Source: JAGVSZ01 sp019137045
GTDB taxonomy: Bacteria; Pseudomonadota; Gammaproteobacteria; Burkholderiales; SG8-39
Assembly: GCA_046347635.1 (NCBI GenBank)
Contig: JAXMFT010000011.1
Location: 1 to 64,000 of the forward strand
Reading direction: 5' to 3'
Length of the DNA: 64,000 nt
Made by a program: the position numbers and the translations under genes. Shown piece by piece: positions 45,046 to 56,593 of this stretch (positions within the stretch are counted from its first letter, which is position 1; every line of letters starts with the position of its first letter). The notes beneath the pieces are model-generated. The model was not told where the DNA came from, made no database searches, and worked only from the letters and a program-made list of their open reading frames with translations.

Positions 45046-45925
45046 TCCCGCGCCGCTGCACGATTCCCATCAGCTTGTAGACGAGCAGCGCCGCGGCGAA
45101 GTCGTAGGCGTGAAAGCCGCGGATCGGCGCGAACTCGAGCAGGTCGAAACCGATGATGCGCCGCTGCGTGGCGACCGACTCGAACAGCGCGAGCGTCTGG
45201 TACCACCCGAGCCCGCCCGGCACCGGCGTGCCGGTCGCGGGCAGCACCGAAGGATCGATGCCGTCGACGTCGAGGGTGAAGAAGACCTGCGCCGGGAAGT
45301 CCTGCGGCAGGGCGATCGCCTCGATGCGCTCGCGCACGAGGCGTTCCGCGTCGATGTAGCGGACTGCGTAGCGCGCGCGCGCGGCGCGCTCTTCCTCGCA
45401 GTAGGCGCGGTTGCCGAGCTGGAAGAGCGGAATCCCCGCCTCGACGATCCGGCGCATCACCGACGCGTGGCTGAGCGGATCGCCTTCGTAGGCGTCGCGC
45501 AGGTCCGCGTGCGCATCGATCTGCACCACGCCGAAGTCGCGCACCCCGGCGTCGAGATACCCCTTGATCACGCCCCAGGTGACGGTGTGCTCGCCGCCGA
45601 GCACGACCGGCACCTTGCCCAGACGCAGGATCTTTCCGACCGTCGCGGCGATCGACGCGATCACCTTCTCCGGCCGCCCGCGGCAGTCGATCGCCGGCCA
45701 CGTGTAGATGCCCTCGGCGCCCGGGTCGCTTGCGCCGTCCCAGCGCTCGAGCTGGCCGGAAGCGGCGAGAATCGCCGCTGGACCCTTCGCCGTGCCGCCG
45801 CCGTAGGAGACCGTCTTCTCGTAGGGGACCGGCAGGACGTGGAAGCGCGCCGCTTCCGGCGCGAGCGCCGGGATCTCGGTGCCGAGGAAGCGCGGCTGGC
45901 GCCGGCGCGCGGGTGCCCTGGTCAC
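45032..45925 (-). CDS. speB: agmatinase
   Basis: 297 residues, GTG start overlapping the NspC stop as GTGA. The ureohydrolase metal motifs are all present: LGGEHTVTWG, QIDAHADLRDAYEG with SHASVMRR, and FTLDVDGIDPS. IGFDLLEFAPIRG is the C-terminal family motif. It hydrolyses agmatine to putrescine and urea with two Mn ions. It follows the decarboxylase genes of the same pathway, completing arginine to putrescine. Confidence 0.9.
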   Translation of the reverse strand: MTRAPARRRQPRFLGTEIPALAPEAARFHVLPVPYEKTVSYGGGTAKGPAAILAASGQLERWDGASDPGAEGIYTWPAIDCRGRPEKVIASIAATVGKILRLGKVPVVLGGEHTVTWGVIKGYLDAGVRDFGVVQIDAHADLRDAYEGDPLSHASVMRRIVEAGIPLFQLGNRAYCEEERAARARYAVRYIDAERLVRERIEAIALPQDFPAQVFFTLDVDGIDPSVLPATGTPVPGGLGWYQTLALFESVATQRRIIGFDLLEFAPIRGFHAYDFAAALLVYKLMGIVQRRGIRSG

Positions 45926-47085
45926 GACAGCCGGCGCCTGAACTCGTCGTACCCGAACTCGCGCACCACGCGAACCTCGTCGGTGTCCGAGTTCCAGATC
46001 GCGATGCCCGGCAGGCGGATGCCGTTGAACGTGGTCGTCTTGACCATCGTGTAGAGCGCCATGTCCTCGAACAGCAGGCGGTCGCCGACGCGGAGCGGCT
46101 GCGGGAACGAGTAGTCGCCGATCACGTCGCCGGCGAGGCAGGTCTGCCCGCCGAGGCGGTAGGCGTGCGGATGATCCTCGGGCATCCCGGCCCCGACGAT
46201 CCGCGGCCGGTACGGCGCCTCGATCACGTCGGGCATGTGGCAGGTGGCCGAGGTGTCGAGGATCGCGAGCGGCATGCCGTTCCACGGCAGGTCGAGCACC
46301 TCCGCCACCAGCACGCCGGCGTTGAGGGCGATGGCCTCGCCGGGTTCGAGGTACACCTGCACCTTGTGCCGCGCCTGGAAGTCCCGCAGCAGCGCGATCA
46401 GGTCGTCGACCTGGTAATCGGGCCGGGTGACGTGATGCCCGCCGCCGAAGTTGATCCACTCCATGCCGGGAAGGAACTCGCCGAACTTCGCCTCGAACGC
46501 GGCGACGGTGCGCGCGAGCGGCGGGAAATCCTGCTCGCACAGGGTGTGAAAGTGCAGCCCGCTGATCCCTTCGAGACTGCCGCGGAACTGCGTCCGGACG
46601 ATCCCGAGACGCGAGAACGGCGCAGCCGGATCGTAGAGCGGCCGTTCGCCCTCGGAGTGCTCGGGGTTCACGCGCAGGCCAAAGCGCAGATTCAGCCGCC
46701 GCGCGCGCGCCGCGCGCACGAGCGGCTGGAAGCGTTCCCACTGCGCGCAGGAGTTGAAGACGACGTGGTCCGAGATCTCGAGGATCCCGGCGAGGTCGCG
46801 CTCGGTGTAGGCGGCGGAGAAGGTGTGGACCTCGCCGCCGAATTCCTCGCGGCCGAGGCGCGCCTCGTGCAGGCCGCTCGCGCAGGTGCCTTTCAGGTAC
46901 CGCGCCACGAGCGGCGCGAGCGACCACATCGAGAACGCCTTGAGGGCGAGCAGGATCTTGGCGCCGCTCGCGCGCTGGACGGCGTCCAGCGCGCGCAGGT
47001 TCGCCTCGATCGCGACCTCGTCGACGACGAAGCAGGGCGAGGGGACGCGGCGCGGGTCGAGCCGCCGGAAGCGCTCGGTGTTCAC
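45922..47085 (-). CDS. nspC: carboxynorspermidine/carboxyspermidine decarboxylase
   Basis: 387 residues of the fold III PLP decarboxylase family. ILLALKAFSMWS holds the PLP Lys; GISGLHFHTLCEQ and WINFGGGHHVTRPDY are phosphate/cofactor segments; YLEPGEAIALNAGVL and LDTSATCHMPDVIE complete the NspC pattern. It decarboxylates carboxyspermidine to spermidine (or the nor-form). It pairs with the dehydrogenase 13 bases upstream. Confidence 0.92.
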   Translation of the reverse strand: MNTERFRRLDPRRVPSPCFVVDEVAIEANLRALDAVQRASGAKILLALKAFSMWSLAPLVARYLKGTCASGLHEARLGREEFGGEVHTFSAAYTERDLAGILEISDHVVFNSCAQWERFQPLVRAARARRLNLRFGLRVNPEHSEGERPLYDPAAPFSRLGIVRTQFRGSLEGISGLHFHTLCEQDFPPLARTVAAFEAKFGEFLPGMEWINFGGGHHVTRPDYQVDDLIALLRDFQARHKVQVYLEPGEAIALNAGVLVAEVLDLPWNGMPLAILDTSATCHMPDVIEAPYRPRIVGAGMPEDHPHAYRLGGQTCLAGDVIGDYSFPQPLRVGDRLLFEDMALYTMVKTTTFNGIRLPGIAIWNSDTDEVRVVREFGYDEFRRRLS

Positions 47086-47098
47086 CGCCGCACGGCCG

Positions 47099-48304
47099 TC
47101 ACGCCAGCGGCGCGCCGGGCGTGATCACCGTCCACGGCAGCCCGTGCCGGTTCAGCGCGTCCATGAACGGGTCGGGATCGAGCTGCTCGAGGTTGAACAC
47201 GCCGCGGCCGCGCCACCTGTCCGTGAGCATCAGCTTGGCGCCGATCATCGCCGGCACGCCGGTGGTATACGAGATCGCCTGCGCGCCGACCTCGCGGTAG
47301 CACGCCTCGTGGTCGCAGACGTTGTAGACGAAGGCGAGCTTCTCCTTCCCGTCCTTCCTCCCGCGCACCAGGCACCCGATGCAGGTCTTGCCCTTGGTGA
47401 GCGGGCCGAGGCTCGCGGGGTCCGGCAGCAGCGCCTTCAGGAACTCGAGCGGAACGATCTCGCGCCCCTGGAACATCACCGGCTCGATCGAGGTCATGCC
47501 GACGTTGCCGAGCACGCGCAGGTGCGCGAGGTAGTTGTCGGAGAAGGTCATCCAGAAGCGCCCGCGCTTCAGCGTCGGGAAGTTCCTGACGATCGACTCG
47601 AGCTCCTCGTGGTAGAGGAGGTAGATCTTCTTCGGCCCGATGCCCTCCGGGAAGTCGTACACGCGGCTCACCGACAGGGGATCGGTCGTCTGCCAGCCGC
47701 CCGCCTCCCAGTACCGACCGCGCGCGGTGACCTCGCGGATGTTGATCTCGGGGTTGAAGTTGGTCGCGAACGGCTTGCCGTGGTCGCCGGCGTTGCAGTC
47801 GATGATGTCCAGCTCCTCGATCGTGTCGAAGTGGTGCTTGGCGAGGTACGCCGTGAACACGTTCGTCGCGCCGGGGTCGAACCCGCTGCCGAGCAGCGCC
47901 ATGATCCCGCGCTCGCGGAAGCGGTCCTGGTAGGCCCACTGCCACTTGTACTCGAATTTCGCGGTGTCGCGCGGCTCGTAGTTCGCGGTGTCGAGGTAGT
48001 CCACGCCCGCCGCCAGGCAGGCGTCCATGATCGGGAGATCCTGGTAGGGCAGGGCGACGTTGATCACCAGCGCCGGCTCTTCACGCTCGATGAGCGCGGT
48101 CATGCGCGCGACGTCGTCCGCGTCGACCTGCGCGGTGCGCACGGTGCGGCCCCACCGCTTCAGCACGTCGGCGGCGATGCTCTGGCACTTCGCCTCGGTG
48201 CGGCTCGCGAGCACGATCTCGGAGAAGACCTCCGGCACCTGCGCGCACTTGTGGGTCACCACCTGGCCGACGCCGCCGGCGCCGACGATCAGCACCTTCG
48301 CCAT
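47099..48304 (-). CDS. saccharopine dehydrogenase family protein, carboxynorspermidine synthase
   Basis: 401 residues. AKVLIVGAGGVGQVVTHKCAQ is the NADP Rossmann motif, followed by VINVALPYQDLPIMDACLAAGVDYLDTANYEP and GFDPGATNVFTAYLAKH. These match the carboxy(nor)spermidine dehydrogenase branch of the family, which condenses a diamine with aspartate semialdehyde and reduces the Schiff base. The setting between SpeA and NspC/SpeB supports that role over lysine metabolism. Confidence 0.9.
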   Translation of the reverse strand: MAKVLIVGAGGVGQVVTHKCAQVPEVFSEIVLASRTEAKCQSIAADVLKRWGRTVRTAQVDADDVARMTALIEREEPALVINVALPYQDLPIMDACLAAGVDYLDTANYEPRDTAKFEYKWQWAYQDRFRERGIMALLGSGFDPGATNVFTAYLAKHHFDTIEELDIIDCNAGDHGKPFATNFNPEINIREVTARGRYWEAGGWQTTDPLSVSRVYDFPEGIGPKKIYLLYHEELESIVRNFPTLKRGRFWMTFSDNYLAHLRVLGNVGMTSIEPVMFQGREIVPLEFLKALLPDPASLGPLTKGKTCIGCLVRGRKDGKEKLAFVYNVCDHEACYREVGAQAISYTTGVPAMIGAKLMLTDRWRGRGVFNLEQLDPDPFMDALNRHGLPWTVITPGAPLA

Positions 48305-48320
48305 GCTGGCCCCTCCGAGT

Positions 48321-50384
<2,064 letters not shown>

Positions 50385-50387
50385 GCC

Positions 50388-52214
50388 TCAGGCGGTGCGC
50401 GCCGCCACCGCCGGCCCCGCGAGCTCGCGCAGGTCGTCCTCGGTCAGCGTCTCCTTCTGGAGCAGGAGCTGCGCGCCGCGCTCGAGCGCCGCGCGCCGCT
50501 CGGTGAGGATCCCGACCGCGCGGGCGAAGGCGCGGTCGACGAGCTCCTTGACGGCGGTGTCGATCTCGCGCGCGGTCGCCTCGCTGAAGTCGCGCGAGCG
50601 CAGGCCGCCGGCGGGCGTGGCGAGGAACTGCGCCTGCTCGGACTCGTAGGCCACCTGGCCGAGGCCGGGCGTCATGCCGAACCGCGTGACCATGCTGCGC
50701 GCGATGTTCGTCACCTTCACGAGATCGTCCGCGGCGCCGGTGGAGATCTCGTCGAACACGAGGCGCTCCGCGGCCCGCCCCCCGAGCAGGACCGCCATCT
50801 TGCTCTCGAGCTCGCCGGTGGTCATCAGGAAGCGGTCCTCGGTCGGGCGCTGGATGGTGTAGCCGAGCGCGCCGACGCCGCGCGGGATGATCGAGATCTT
50901 GTGCACCGGATCGGAGCCGGGAATCGCGCTCGCCACCAGCGCGTGGCCCATCTCGTGGTAGGCGACGGTGCGCCGCTCCTGCTCGTTCAGGACCCGGTTC
51001 TTCTTCTCCAGCCCGGCGACGATGCGCTCGACCCCGTCGTTGAAGTCCCTCATCGCCACCGCGTCGGCCCCGCGGCGGGTGGCGAGCAGCGCCGCCTCGT
51101 TGACGAGGTTGGCGAGATCGGCGCCGGAGAACCCCGGCGTGAGCGCGGCGATCTTCTCCGGCGCCACGTCGGGACCGAGCTTCGCCTTGCGCAGGTGCAC
51201 GGCGAGGATCGCGATGCGGCCCTTCTTGTCCGGCCGGTCGACCAGCACCTGGCGGTCGAAGCGGCCGGCGCGCAGGAGCGCGGGGTCGAGGACCTCCGGG
51301 CGGTTGGTGGCGGCGAGCAGCACCAGCCCGGACGAAGGGTCGAACCCGTCGAGCTCGGCGAGCAGCTGGTTGAGCGTCTGCTCCTTCTCGTCGTGGCCGC
51401 CGACGCCGAAGCCGCCGCGCGCGCGGCCGAGGGCGTCCACCTCGTCGATGAAGATGATCGCCGGGGCGAGCTTGCGCGCCTGCTCGAAGAGGTCGCGCAC
51501 GCGCGCGGCGCCGACGCCGACGAACATCTCCACGAACTCCGAGCCGTTGATCGACAGGAAGGGCACGCCGGCCTCACCCGCCACCGCGCGGGCGAGGAGG
51601 GTCTTGCCGGTCCCCGGGGGGCCGACCAGCAGGATGCCCTTGGGCAGGCGCCCGCCCAGGCGCCCGTAGTCCTTCGGGTTCTTCAGGAACTGCACGACTT
51701 CCTTCAGCTCGTCCTTCGCCTCGTCCACCCCGGCGACGTCGTCGAAGGCGACCTTGACGTCCTTCTCCATGTAGACCTTGGCCTTGCTCTTGCCCACCGA
51801 GAGGAAGCCGCCGCCGAGCCCCTGCTTCTCGGCGAACTTGCGCATGACGAACCACCACAACCCGAAGAACACCGCGGCGGGGACGATCCAGCCGAGGATG
51901 TCGCGCAGGAAGGTGTTCTCGATGACGCCGGTGAACTTGACCCCGTACTGCTCGAGGTCCTTCGCGAGGCGCTCGTCCACCCGCACCGCGACGAAGCGCG
52001 AGCGCTTGTCGGGCTGGGGCTCCTTGAAGGTGCCTTCGACCACGTTCTCGCGGATCACCACCTCGGCGATCTTGCCCTCCTTGAGGTAGCCGACGAACTC
52101 GCTGTAGGTGATCGGCTCGACGGTGCGCGCCTCCTTCCACAGGTTCGAGAGCCACATCACGGCGAGCACCGCGAGCACGAAGTACCAGAGGTTGATCTGG
52201 GTCTGGCGTTCCAT
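50388..52214 (-). CDS. ftsH: FtsH-family ATP-dependent zinc metalloprotease
   Basis: 608 residues. Membrane helices lie at about 8-24 and 107-124 around a periplasmic domain. The AAA domain has Walker A GPPGTGKT (198-205), Walker B IIFIDE (253-258), pore loop FVGVG and the second region of homology AGRFDRQV. The protease site is HEMGH (420-424), with a distal Asp in the TGAADDL region. It degrades membrane and soluble proteins. The short tail and setting upstream of speA, not beside rlmE/folP, suggest a secondary FtsH copy, perhaps tied to polyamine control. The start is MERQTQINLWYFV. Confidence 0.9.
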   Translation of the reverse strand: MERQTQINLWYFVLAVLAVMWLSNLWKEARTVEPITYSEFVGYLKEGKIAEVVIRENVVEGTFKEPQPDKRSRFVAVRVDERLAKDLEQYGVKFTGVIENTFLRDILGWIVPAAVFFGLWWFVMRKFAEKQGLGGGFLSVGKSKAKVYMEKDVKVAFDDVAGVDEAKDELKEVVQFLKNPKDYGRLGGRLPKGILLVGPPGTGKTLLARAVAGEAGVPFLSINGSEFVEMFVGVGAARVRDLFEQARKLAPAIIFIDEVDALGRARGGFGVGGHDEKEQTLNQLLAELDGFDPSSGLVLLAATNRPEVLDPALLRAGRFDRQVLVDRPDKKGRIAILAVHLRKAKLGPDVAPEKIAALTPGFSGADLANLVNEAALLATRRGADAVAMRDFNDGVERIVAGLEKKNRVLNEQERRTVAYHEMGHALVASAIPGSDPVHKISIIPRGVGALGYTIQRPTEDRFLMTTGELESKMAVLLGGRAAERLVFDEISTGAADDLVKVTNIARSMVTRFGMTPGLGQVAYESEQAQFLATPAGGLRSRDFSEATAREIDTAVKELVDRAFARAVGILTERRAALERGAQLLLQKETLTEDDLRELAGPAVAARTA

Positions 52215-52373
52215 GTCCGGACGGCTCCAGCGGTTGCGGGTGGTCGAAGGCGATTCCGCGATGCGGTGCGCGCGGGATCGGTTGCGGCCGGCGCGCCCGC
52301 GGCTCACAATGGCCGCGCGCCCCGCCCTCACGCTAAATGGGTGCCCGGGGCCGCCGCTTCAAGGAGCCTACCC

Positions 52374-52658
52374 ATGGGCCGCGTGACCCCGCAGATCCCG
52401 CTTCGGCCGGACGAGCGCCGCATCATCGAGCGGCCCGACGGCTTCTACTGGCGCTCCGCCGACACCGGTGCGGAGTATGGGCCGTTCGCGAACGCCGCGG
52501 AGGCGCGCGAGGACATGCTGTTCGACGCCGAGGCCGACGAGCTCGAGTCCGACGAGACGCTCGAGGAGGCGGAGGCCGAGATCGGGCTGTCCGGCTGGGT
52601 GGACCCCGACACGGGCGATCTCGGCGAGAGCTGGACCCCGCGGCTGGAGGACCACTGA
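52374..52658 (+). CDS. small acidic hypothetical protein
   Basis: 94 residues, AAGGAG nine bases before the ATG. MGRVTPQIPLRPDERRIIERPDGFYWRSADTGAEYGPFANAAEAREDM is followed by an acidic stretch and GLSGWVDPDTGDLGESWTPRLEDH. The tail resembles short DUF-type acidic proteins common in betaproteobacteria, but I cannot name a family. Codon use fits a real gene. It is convergent with the membrane protein gene seven bases away. Confidence 0.6.
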   Translation: MGRVTPQIPLRPDERRIIERPDGFYWRSADTGAEYGPFANAAEAREDMLFDAEADELESDETLEEAEAEIGLSGWVDPDTGDLGESWTPRLEDH

Positions 52659-52664
52659 TCGGCG

Positions 52665-53264
52665 CTAGGGCGCGGCGCTCGCGCCGCGGGACGTCCGCCG
52701 GAACAGCCGCAGCGCGGCGCGGACGAGCTTCGGCAGGAACCACGCCGCGGCGACCAGGAACACGGCCAAGGCCCCGAGGAACAGCAGGGGCAGCTTGATC
52801 GCCGCCAGCAGGCCCACGGGAACCGCCAGGTCCTCGCCGATCGACGCGGACCAGTTCGAGAACGGCTCCGGCGAGGCGTTGATGAGCGCGCGTGCGCCGG
52901 CCTTCGTGAGGTGGGTTCCGGAAACGATCGCCCCCCCGAGGATCGCGGCGACCGCGACCCACACGGGATCGGCCTGCCCGAGCGCGGCGGCGGCGAGGAA
53001 CGCGCCGGCCGGGACGCGGATGAAGGTGTGCACCGCGTCCCAGACGCTGTCGAACGCCGGCACCTTGTCGGCGACGAACTCGCCGAGCGCCATCGCCCCG
53101 GCGGCGCCCATCACCGCCGGGTGCGCCAGTACGGTGAGCGCCGGCGGCAGCTCGAGCCAGCCGAAGTGCGCCGCCGCGCCCGCGATCAGCAGCGTGGCGT
53201 ACAGGCGGATCCCGCTCGCCCAGGCGAGGCCCGCGGCGAGGGCGACTTCGTGCAGCCAGTCCAT
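52665..53264 (-). CDS. DUF4126-type membrane protein
   Basis: 199 residues with about five hydrophobic segments: LAAGLAWASGIRLYATLLIAGAAAHFG, VMGAAGAMALGEFVADKVPAFDSVWDAVHTFIRVPAGAFLAAAALG, ILGGAIVSGTHLTKAGARALINASPEPFSNWSASIGEDL, LPLLFLGALAVFLVAAAWFLPKL. The GIRLY start and the FVADKVPxxDSxWDxxHTxIRxPAG block are typical of the DUF4126 family; function unknown. The start codon lies nine bases before a TATAAT-like element on the minus strand. Confidence 0.82.
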   Translation of the reverse strand: MDWLHEVALAAGLAWASGIRLYATLLIAGAAAHFGWLELPPALTVLAHPAVMGAAGAMALGEFVADKVPAFDSVWDAVHTFIRVPAGAFLAAAALGQADPVWVAVAAILGGAIVSGTHLTKAGARALINASPEPFSNWSASIGEDLAVPVGLLAAIKLPLLFLGALAVFLVAAAWFLPKLVRAALRLFRRTSRGASAAP

Positions 53265-53382
53265 CGGGCGATTATAGGGAGCCGCGCGCGCGGCCGGGCC
53301 GCGCCGTGATGCGCGGGCTTGCGCAAATTGCGCGCCCCCCCAACAATGCCGGCCCATTGCGGCACCGGTTGGCCGCGACCAT

Positions 53383-53395
53383 CCAAAGGAGGAGG
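53383..53395 (+). promoter_or_regulatory. extended ribosome-binding site, predicted sRNA target
   Basis: CCAAAGGAGGAGG ends six bases before the ATG of the binding-protein gene. It is a near-ideal Shine-Dalgarno sequence. It is the exact reverse complement of 58176-58188, the loop of the putative sRNA downstream of this same operon. Pairing would cover the whole ribosome-binding site and block initiation. Confidence 0.6.
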
Positions 53396-53401
53396 ACAAC
53401 G

Positions 53402-54658
53402 ATGAAGCCAGTCAACCCCCCGCGCTCGCCCAAGCGGCGCCGCATGCTGCAGGCGGCCGCCGGATCGGCCGCGCTATCGTCCCTCGGGTTCCCGGCGCTC
53501 GTGCGCGCGCAGTCGTCCACCCTGAACGTCGGCGTGCTGCTGCCGGTCTCGGGGGTGCAGGCTTTTCTCGGGCAGTCGTGCAAGCTCGGCGCGGACGTCG
53601 CCCCGGCGGTGCTCGCGGGGATGGGCTACAGCGGCAACATCCGGCTGATGCACGCCGACACCGAGACCAACGTGGACGTCGCGCGCTCGCGCGCCGAGAA
53701 GCTGATCAACGACGGGGCGCACGTGCTGGTCGGGCCGTTCGACTCGGGCGCGGCGGCGGCGATCGCGCAGGTCGCCGAGCAGAAGGGCGTGCCGTTCGTG
53801 ATCAACGTCGCGGCGGCGCCGCAGATCACCGAGCAGGGCTACAAGTTCGTGTTCCGCAACTTCCCGACCAGCATCGAGCTGGTGCGCAACGGCCTCGCGC
53901 TGATGCGCGACCTCTTCCAGGCGACCAGCACCGCGCCGCGCACCGCGGTGTTCATGCACGTCAACGACACCTTCGGTCAGGCGAACCGCAAGGCGATCGA
54001 CGCGATCCTGCCGCGCCTCGATTTCCTGCCCTTCAAGGTCGTCGACACCATCTCGTACGACCCGGCGGCGAAGGACCTGTCGGTCGAGGTCGCGAAGGCG
54101 AAGTCGGCGAACGCGGACTTCCTGATGGTGGTCTCGCGCCTGAACGACGCGATCCTGCTGCGGCGCGAGATGGTGAAGCAGCGCTGGAATCCGATGGGGA
54201 TCATCAGCCCCGGCTCGCCCGGGATGTACGAGGCGCAGTTCTACAACGCGCTCGGGAAGCTGTCCGAGTACTGCATCTCGAACGTGCCGTTCTACGACCC
54301 GAAGGCGCCGCTCACCAAGCGCGTCGAGGCGCAGATGGCCAAGCAGTTCCCGAAAGAGAAGCTGATGTTCCACGCGCTGAACGCCGGCTACACCTTCGAG
54401 GCGATGCTCGTGATCGCGGATTCGTACCGGCGCGCGAAGACCACCGAGCCGAAAGCGCTGACCGAGGCGATTCGTCAGACCGACATCAAGGAGCGCATGA
54501 TGCTGGGCGGGCCGATCAAGTTCAACGCGAAGGGGCAGGTCGAGGGCAACCAGTCGGCGGCGCTGCAGAACCTGAACCTGCGGCCCACGGTCGTGCTGCC
54601 GGCGTCCGCGGCCGAGGCGAAGCCGGTCTTCCCCGTGCCCGGGTACCAGCGGGCGTAG
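53402..54658 (+). CDS. HAAT-type ABC transporter substrate-binding protein (second Liv operon)
   Basis: 418 residues. KRRRMLQAAAGSAALSSLGFPALVRAQ is a Tat-like signal. STLNVGVLLPVSGVQAFLGQSCKLGADVAP and VGPFDSGAAAAIAQVAEQKGVPFVINVAAAP define the HAAT fold. It shares NDTFGQANRKAID, YDPAAKDLSVEVAKAKSA and LNDAILLRREMVKQ segments with the binding protein at 27690, so the two are paralogues with probably related ligands. It heads a five-gene plus-strand operon and has the AAAGGAGGAGG ribosome-binding site that the putative sRNA could cover. Confidence 0.92.
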   Translation: MKPVNPPRSPKRRRMLQAAAGSAALSSLGFPALVRAQSSTLNVGVLLPVSGVQAFLGQSCKLGADVAPAVLAGMGYSGNIRLMHADTETNVDVARSRAEKLINDGAHVLVGPFDSGAAAAIAQVAEQKGVPFVINVAAAPQITEQGYKFVFRNFPTSIELVRNGLALMRDLFQATSTAPRTAVFMHVNDTFGQANRKAIDAILPRLDFLPFKVVDTISYDPAAKDLSVEVAKAKSANADFLMVVSRLNDAILLRREMVKQRWNPMGIISPGSPGMYEAQFYNALGKLSEYCISNVPFYDPKAPLTKRVEAQMAKQFPKEKLMFHALNAGYTFEAMLVIADSYRRAKTTEPKALTEAIRQTDIKERMMLGGPIKFNAKGQVEGNQSAALQNLNLRPTVVLPASAAEAKPVFPVPGYQRA

Positions 54659-54725
54659 GCGCTCGCGCCGCCGGGTGGGCGCAGGGGCGGGCGGTGCGCC
54701 CGCCCGGACGCGCCGCGCCGCCTCC

Positions 54726-55595
54726 GTGCCCATCGATCTCGTCGCCAACGTCGTCGTCGCGGGCCTGCTCGCCGGGCTCGTGTACGGGCTCGCCGCGCTC
54801 GGCCTGTCGGTGATCTTCGGCGTCGTGCGCGTGGTGAACTTCGCGCACGGCGAGATGATGACCGCGGCGATGTACCTCGCGGTGGTGCTGGTGGGGCTGA
54901 CCGGGATCGACCCGCTCGTCGCCGCCCTGCCGGTCGGTGGCGTCCTGTTCCTGTTCGGCTACGCCCTCCAGCGCGGGCTGATCAACGCGTTCGTCACGCG
55001 CCCCGAGCACACGCAGTTCATCCTGCTGGTGGCGGTCGCGATCATCCTGGTGAACGTGCAGCTCATGGTGTTCGGGCCGAACGCGCGCAACGTGCAGGTG
55101 GACTACGCGCTCGATTCGTTCGAGATCGGCCCGCTGATCATCGACAAGGTGCGGGTCTACGCGGCGGCGGCGGCGGTCCTGGCGGCGGGCGCGCTCTTCG
55201 CCTTCTTCCGCCGCACGCTGGTCGGCAAGTCGATCCGCGCGTGCGCCGACAATTACCTCGGTGCGCAGGTCGTGGGACTGAACGTGAAGCGCCTCTACGC
55301 GCTGACCTTCGGACTGGGCGCGGCCTGCGTCGGCGCGGCCGGCTGCATGATGCTCCTGCTGGTGGACGTGACGCCGGTGCAGGGGCCGGCGTACACGCTG
55401 CTCGCCTTCATCATCGTGATCGTGGGCGGCATGGGCAGCCTCACCGGCGCGCTCGCGGCCGGCGTGGTCATCGGGATGTCGGAAGCGCTCGCCGGGCTCC
55501 TGATCGCGCCCTCGGCGAAGAGCATGGTCACCTTCGCGATCCTCATCCTCGTGCTGCTGTTCCGGCCGCAGGGGCTGCTCGGGAGGGCCGGCTAG
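54726..55595 (+). CDS. livH: ABC transporter permease LivH (second operon)
   Basis: 289 residues from a GTG. YGLAALGLSVIFGVVRVVNFAHGEMMTAAMYLA is the LivH hallmark; GKSIRACADNYLGAQVVGL is the coupling loop; LLFRPQGLLGRAG the C-terminus. A GTG at 54675 would add 17 Arg/Ala residues that do not look like this family. One base separates its stop from livM. Confidence 0.92.
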   Translation: MPIDLVANVVVAGLLAGLVYGLAALGLSVIFGVVRVVNFAHGEMMTAAMYLAVVLVGLTGIDPLVAALPVGGVLFLFGYALQRGLINAFVTRPEHTQFILLVAVAIILVNVQLMVFGPNARNVQVDYALDSFEIGPLIIDKVRVYAAAAAVLAAGALFAFFRRTLVGKSIRACADNYLGAQVVGLNVKRLYALTFGLGAACVGAAGCMMLLLVDVTPVQGPAYTLLAFIIVIVGGMGSLTGALAAGVVIGMSEALAGLLIAPSAKSMVTFAILILVLLFRPQGLLGRAG

Positions 55596-55596
55596 C

Positions 55597-56592
55597 GTGC
55601 GCGCGCTCGTCGCCGGCCTGCCCGCGCGCGCGCGCGCCGTGCTCGCGCTCGTCGCGGTGCTCCTCCTCGGCGCGCCGTTCGCGGTCGACGCCTACGTGCT
55701 CTCGGTGCTGATCCTGTGCCTGTACTTCGCCTACACGGGGCAGGCCTGGAACATCATGATGGGGTTCGCCGGCCAGCTCTCGCTCGGACACTCGCTCTAC
55801 GTCGGGATCGGCGCGTACGCGGCTGCCGCCCTGTTCGTGCACTTCGACGTGAACCCCTGGCTGGGCGCGCTGGCGGCGATCGTGCTCTGCACCCTGGCCG
55901 GGCTGGTGATCGGTTTCCTCGCGTTCCGGTTCGGGATCGCGGGGGTCTATTTCGCGATCCTGACGATCGCCTTCGCCGAGTTCACGCGCATCGGGTTCGA
56001 CCACTGGAACTGGCTCGGCGCGTCCGGCGGGCTCTTCCTGCCGGTGAAGGAGCGCGGCGTGACCGACCTCGCCACCCTGCGCGGGCCGCCGGTGATGTTC
56101 TACTACGCGATCCTCGCCCTGACGGTCGGCGCGCTCGCCCTGTCGCGGCTGCTGCTCGCGAGCCGGCTCGGCTACTACTGGCGCGCGATTCGCGAGGACG
56201 AGGAGGCCGCGCAGGCGCTCGGCATCGACACCTTCCGCTACAAGATGGTCGCGGTCGGGCTGTCGGCCGCGATGACCTCGCTCGCCGGGGTGTTCTTCGC
56301 CTTCTACTACAACAACCTCTTTCCCGAGCAGATCTTCTCGATGGGGCGGTCGATCGAGATCATCCTCGGGCCGATCATCGGCGGGCTCGGCACGCTGGCC
56401 GGGCCGATCGTGGGCGCGTTCGTGCTCACCCCGCTCGCCGACGGCATCACGGAGCTGATGCAGCTGCTCGGCATCGAGACGCCGGGCGTGAAGCAGGTGT
56501 TCTACGGCGTGTGCCTGCTGGTCGTGATCGTGTTCCTGCCGAACGGGATCTGGCCGGCGGTCGCGCGCCGGCTGGGCTTCGCCCCGCGCTGA
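55597..56592 (+). CDS. livM: ABC transporter permease LivM (second operon)
   Basis: 331 residues, GTG start, about nine membrane helices. YTGQAWNIMMGFAGQLSLGHSLYVGIGAYAAAAL is the LivM signature, and SRLGYYWRAIREDEEAAQALGID the coupling loop. It has close relatives in the first Liv operon (25847). The next gene starts one base after its stop. Confidence 0.93.
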   Translation: MRALVAGLPARARAVLALVAVLLLGAPFAVDAYVLSVLILCLYFAYTGQAWNIMMGFAGQLSLGHSLYVGIGAYAAAALFVHFDVNPWLGALAAIVLCTLAGLVIGFLAFRFGIAGVYFAILTIAFAEFTRIGFDHWNWLGASGGLFLPVKERGVTDLATLRGPPVMFYYAILALTVGALALSRLLLASRLGYYWRAIREDEEAAQALGIDTFRYKMVAVGLSAAMTSLAGVFFAFYYNNLFPEQIFSMGRSIEIILGPIIGGLGTLAGPIVGAFVLTPLADGITELMQLLGIETPGVKQVFYGVCLLVVIVFLPNGIWPAVARRLGFAPR

Positions 56593-56593
56593 C

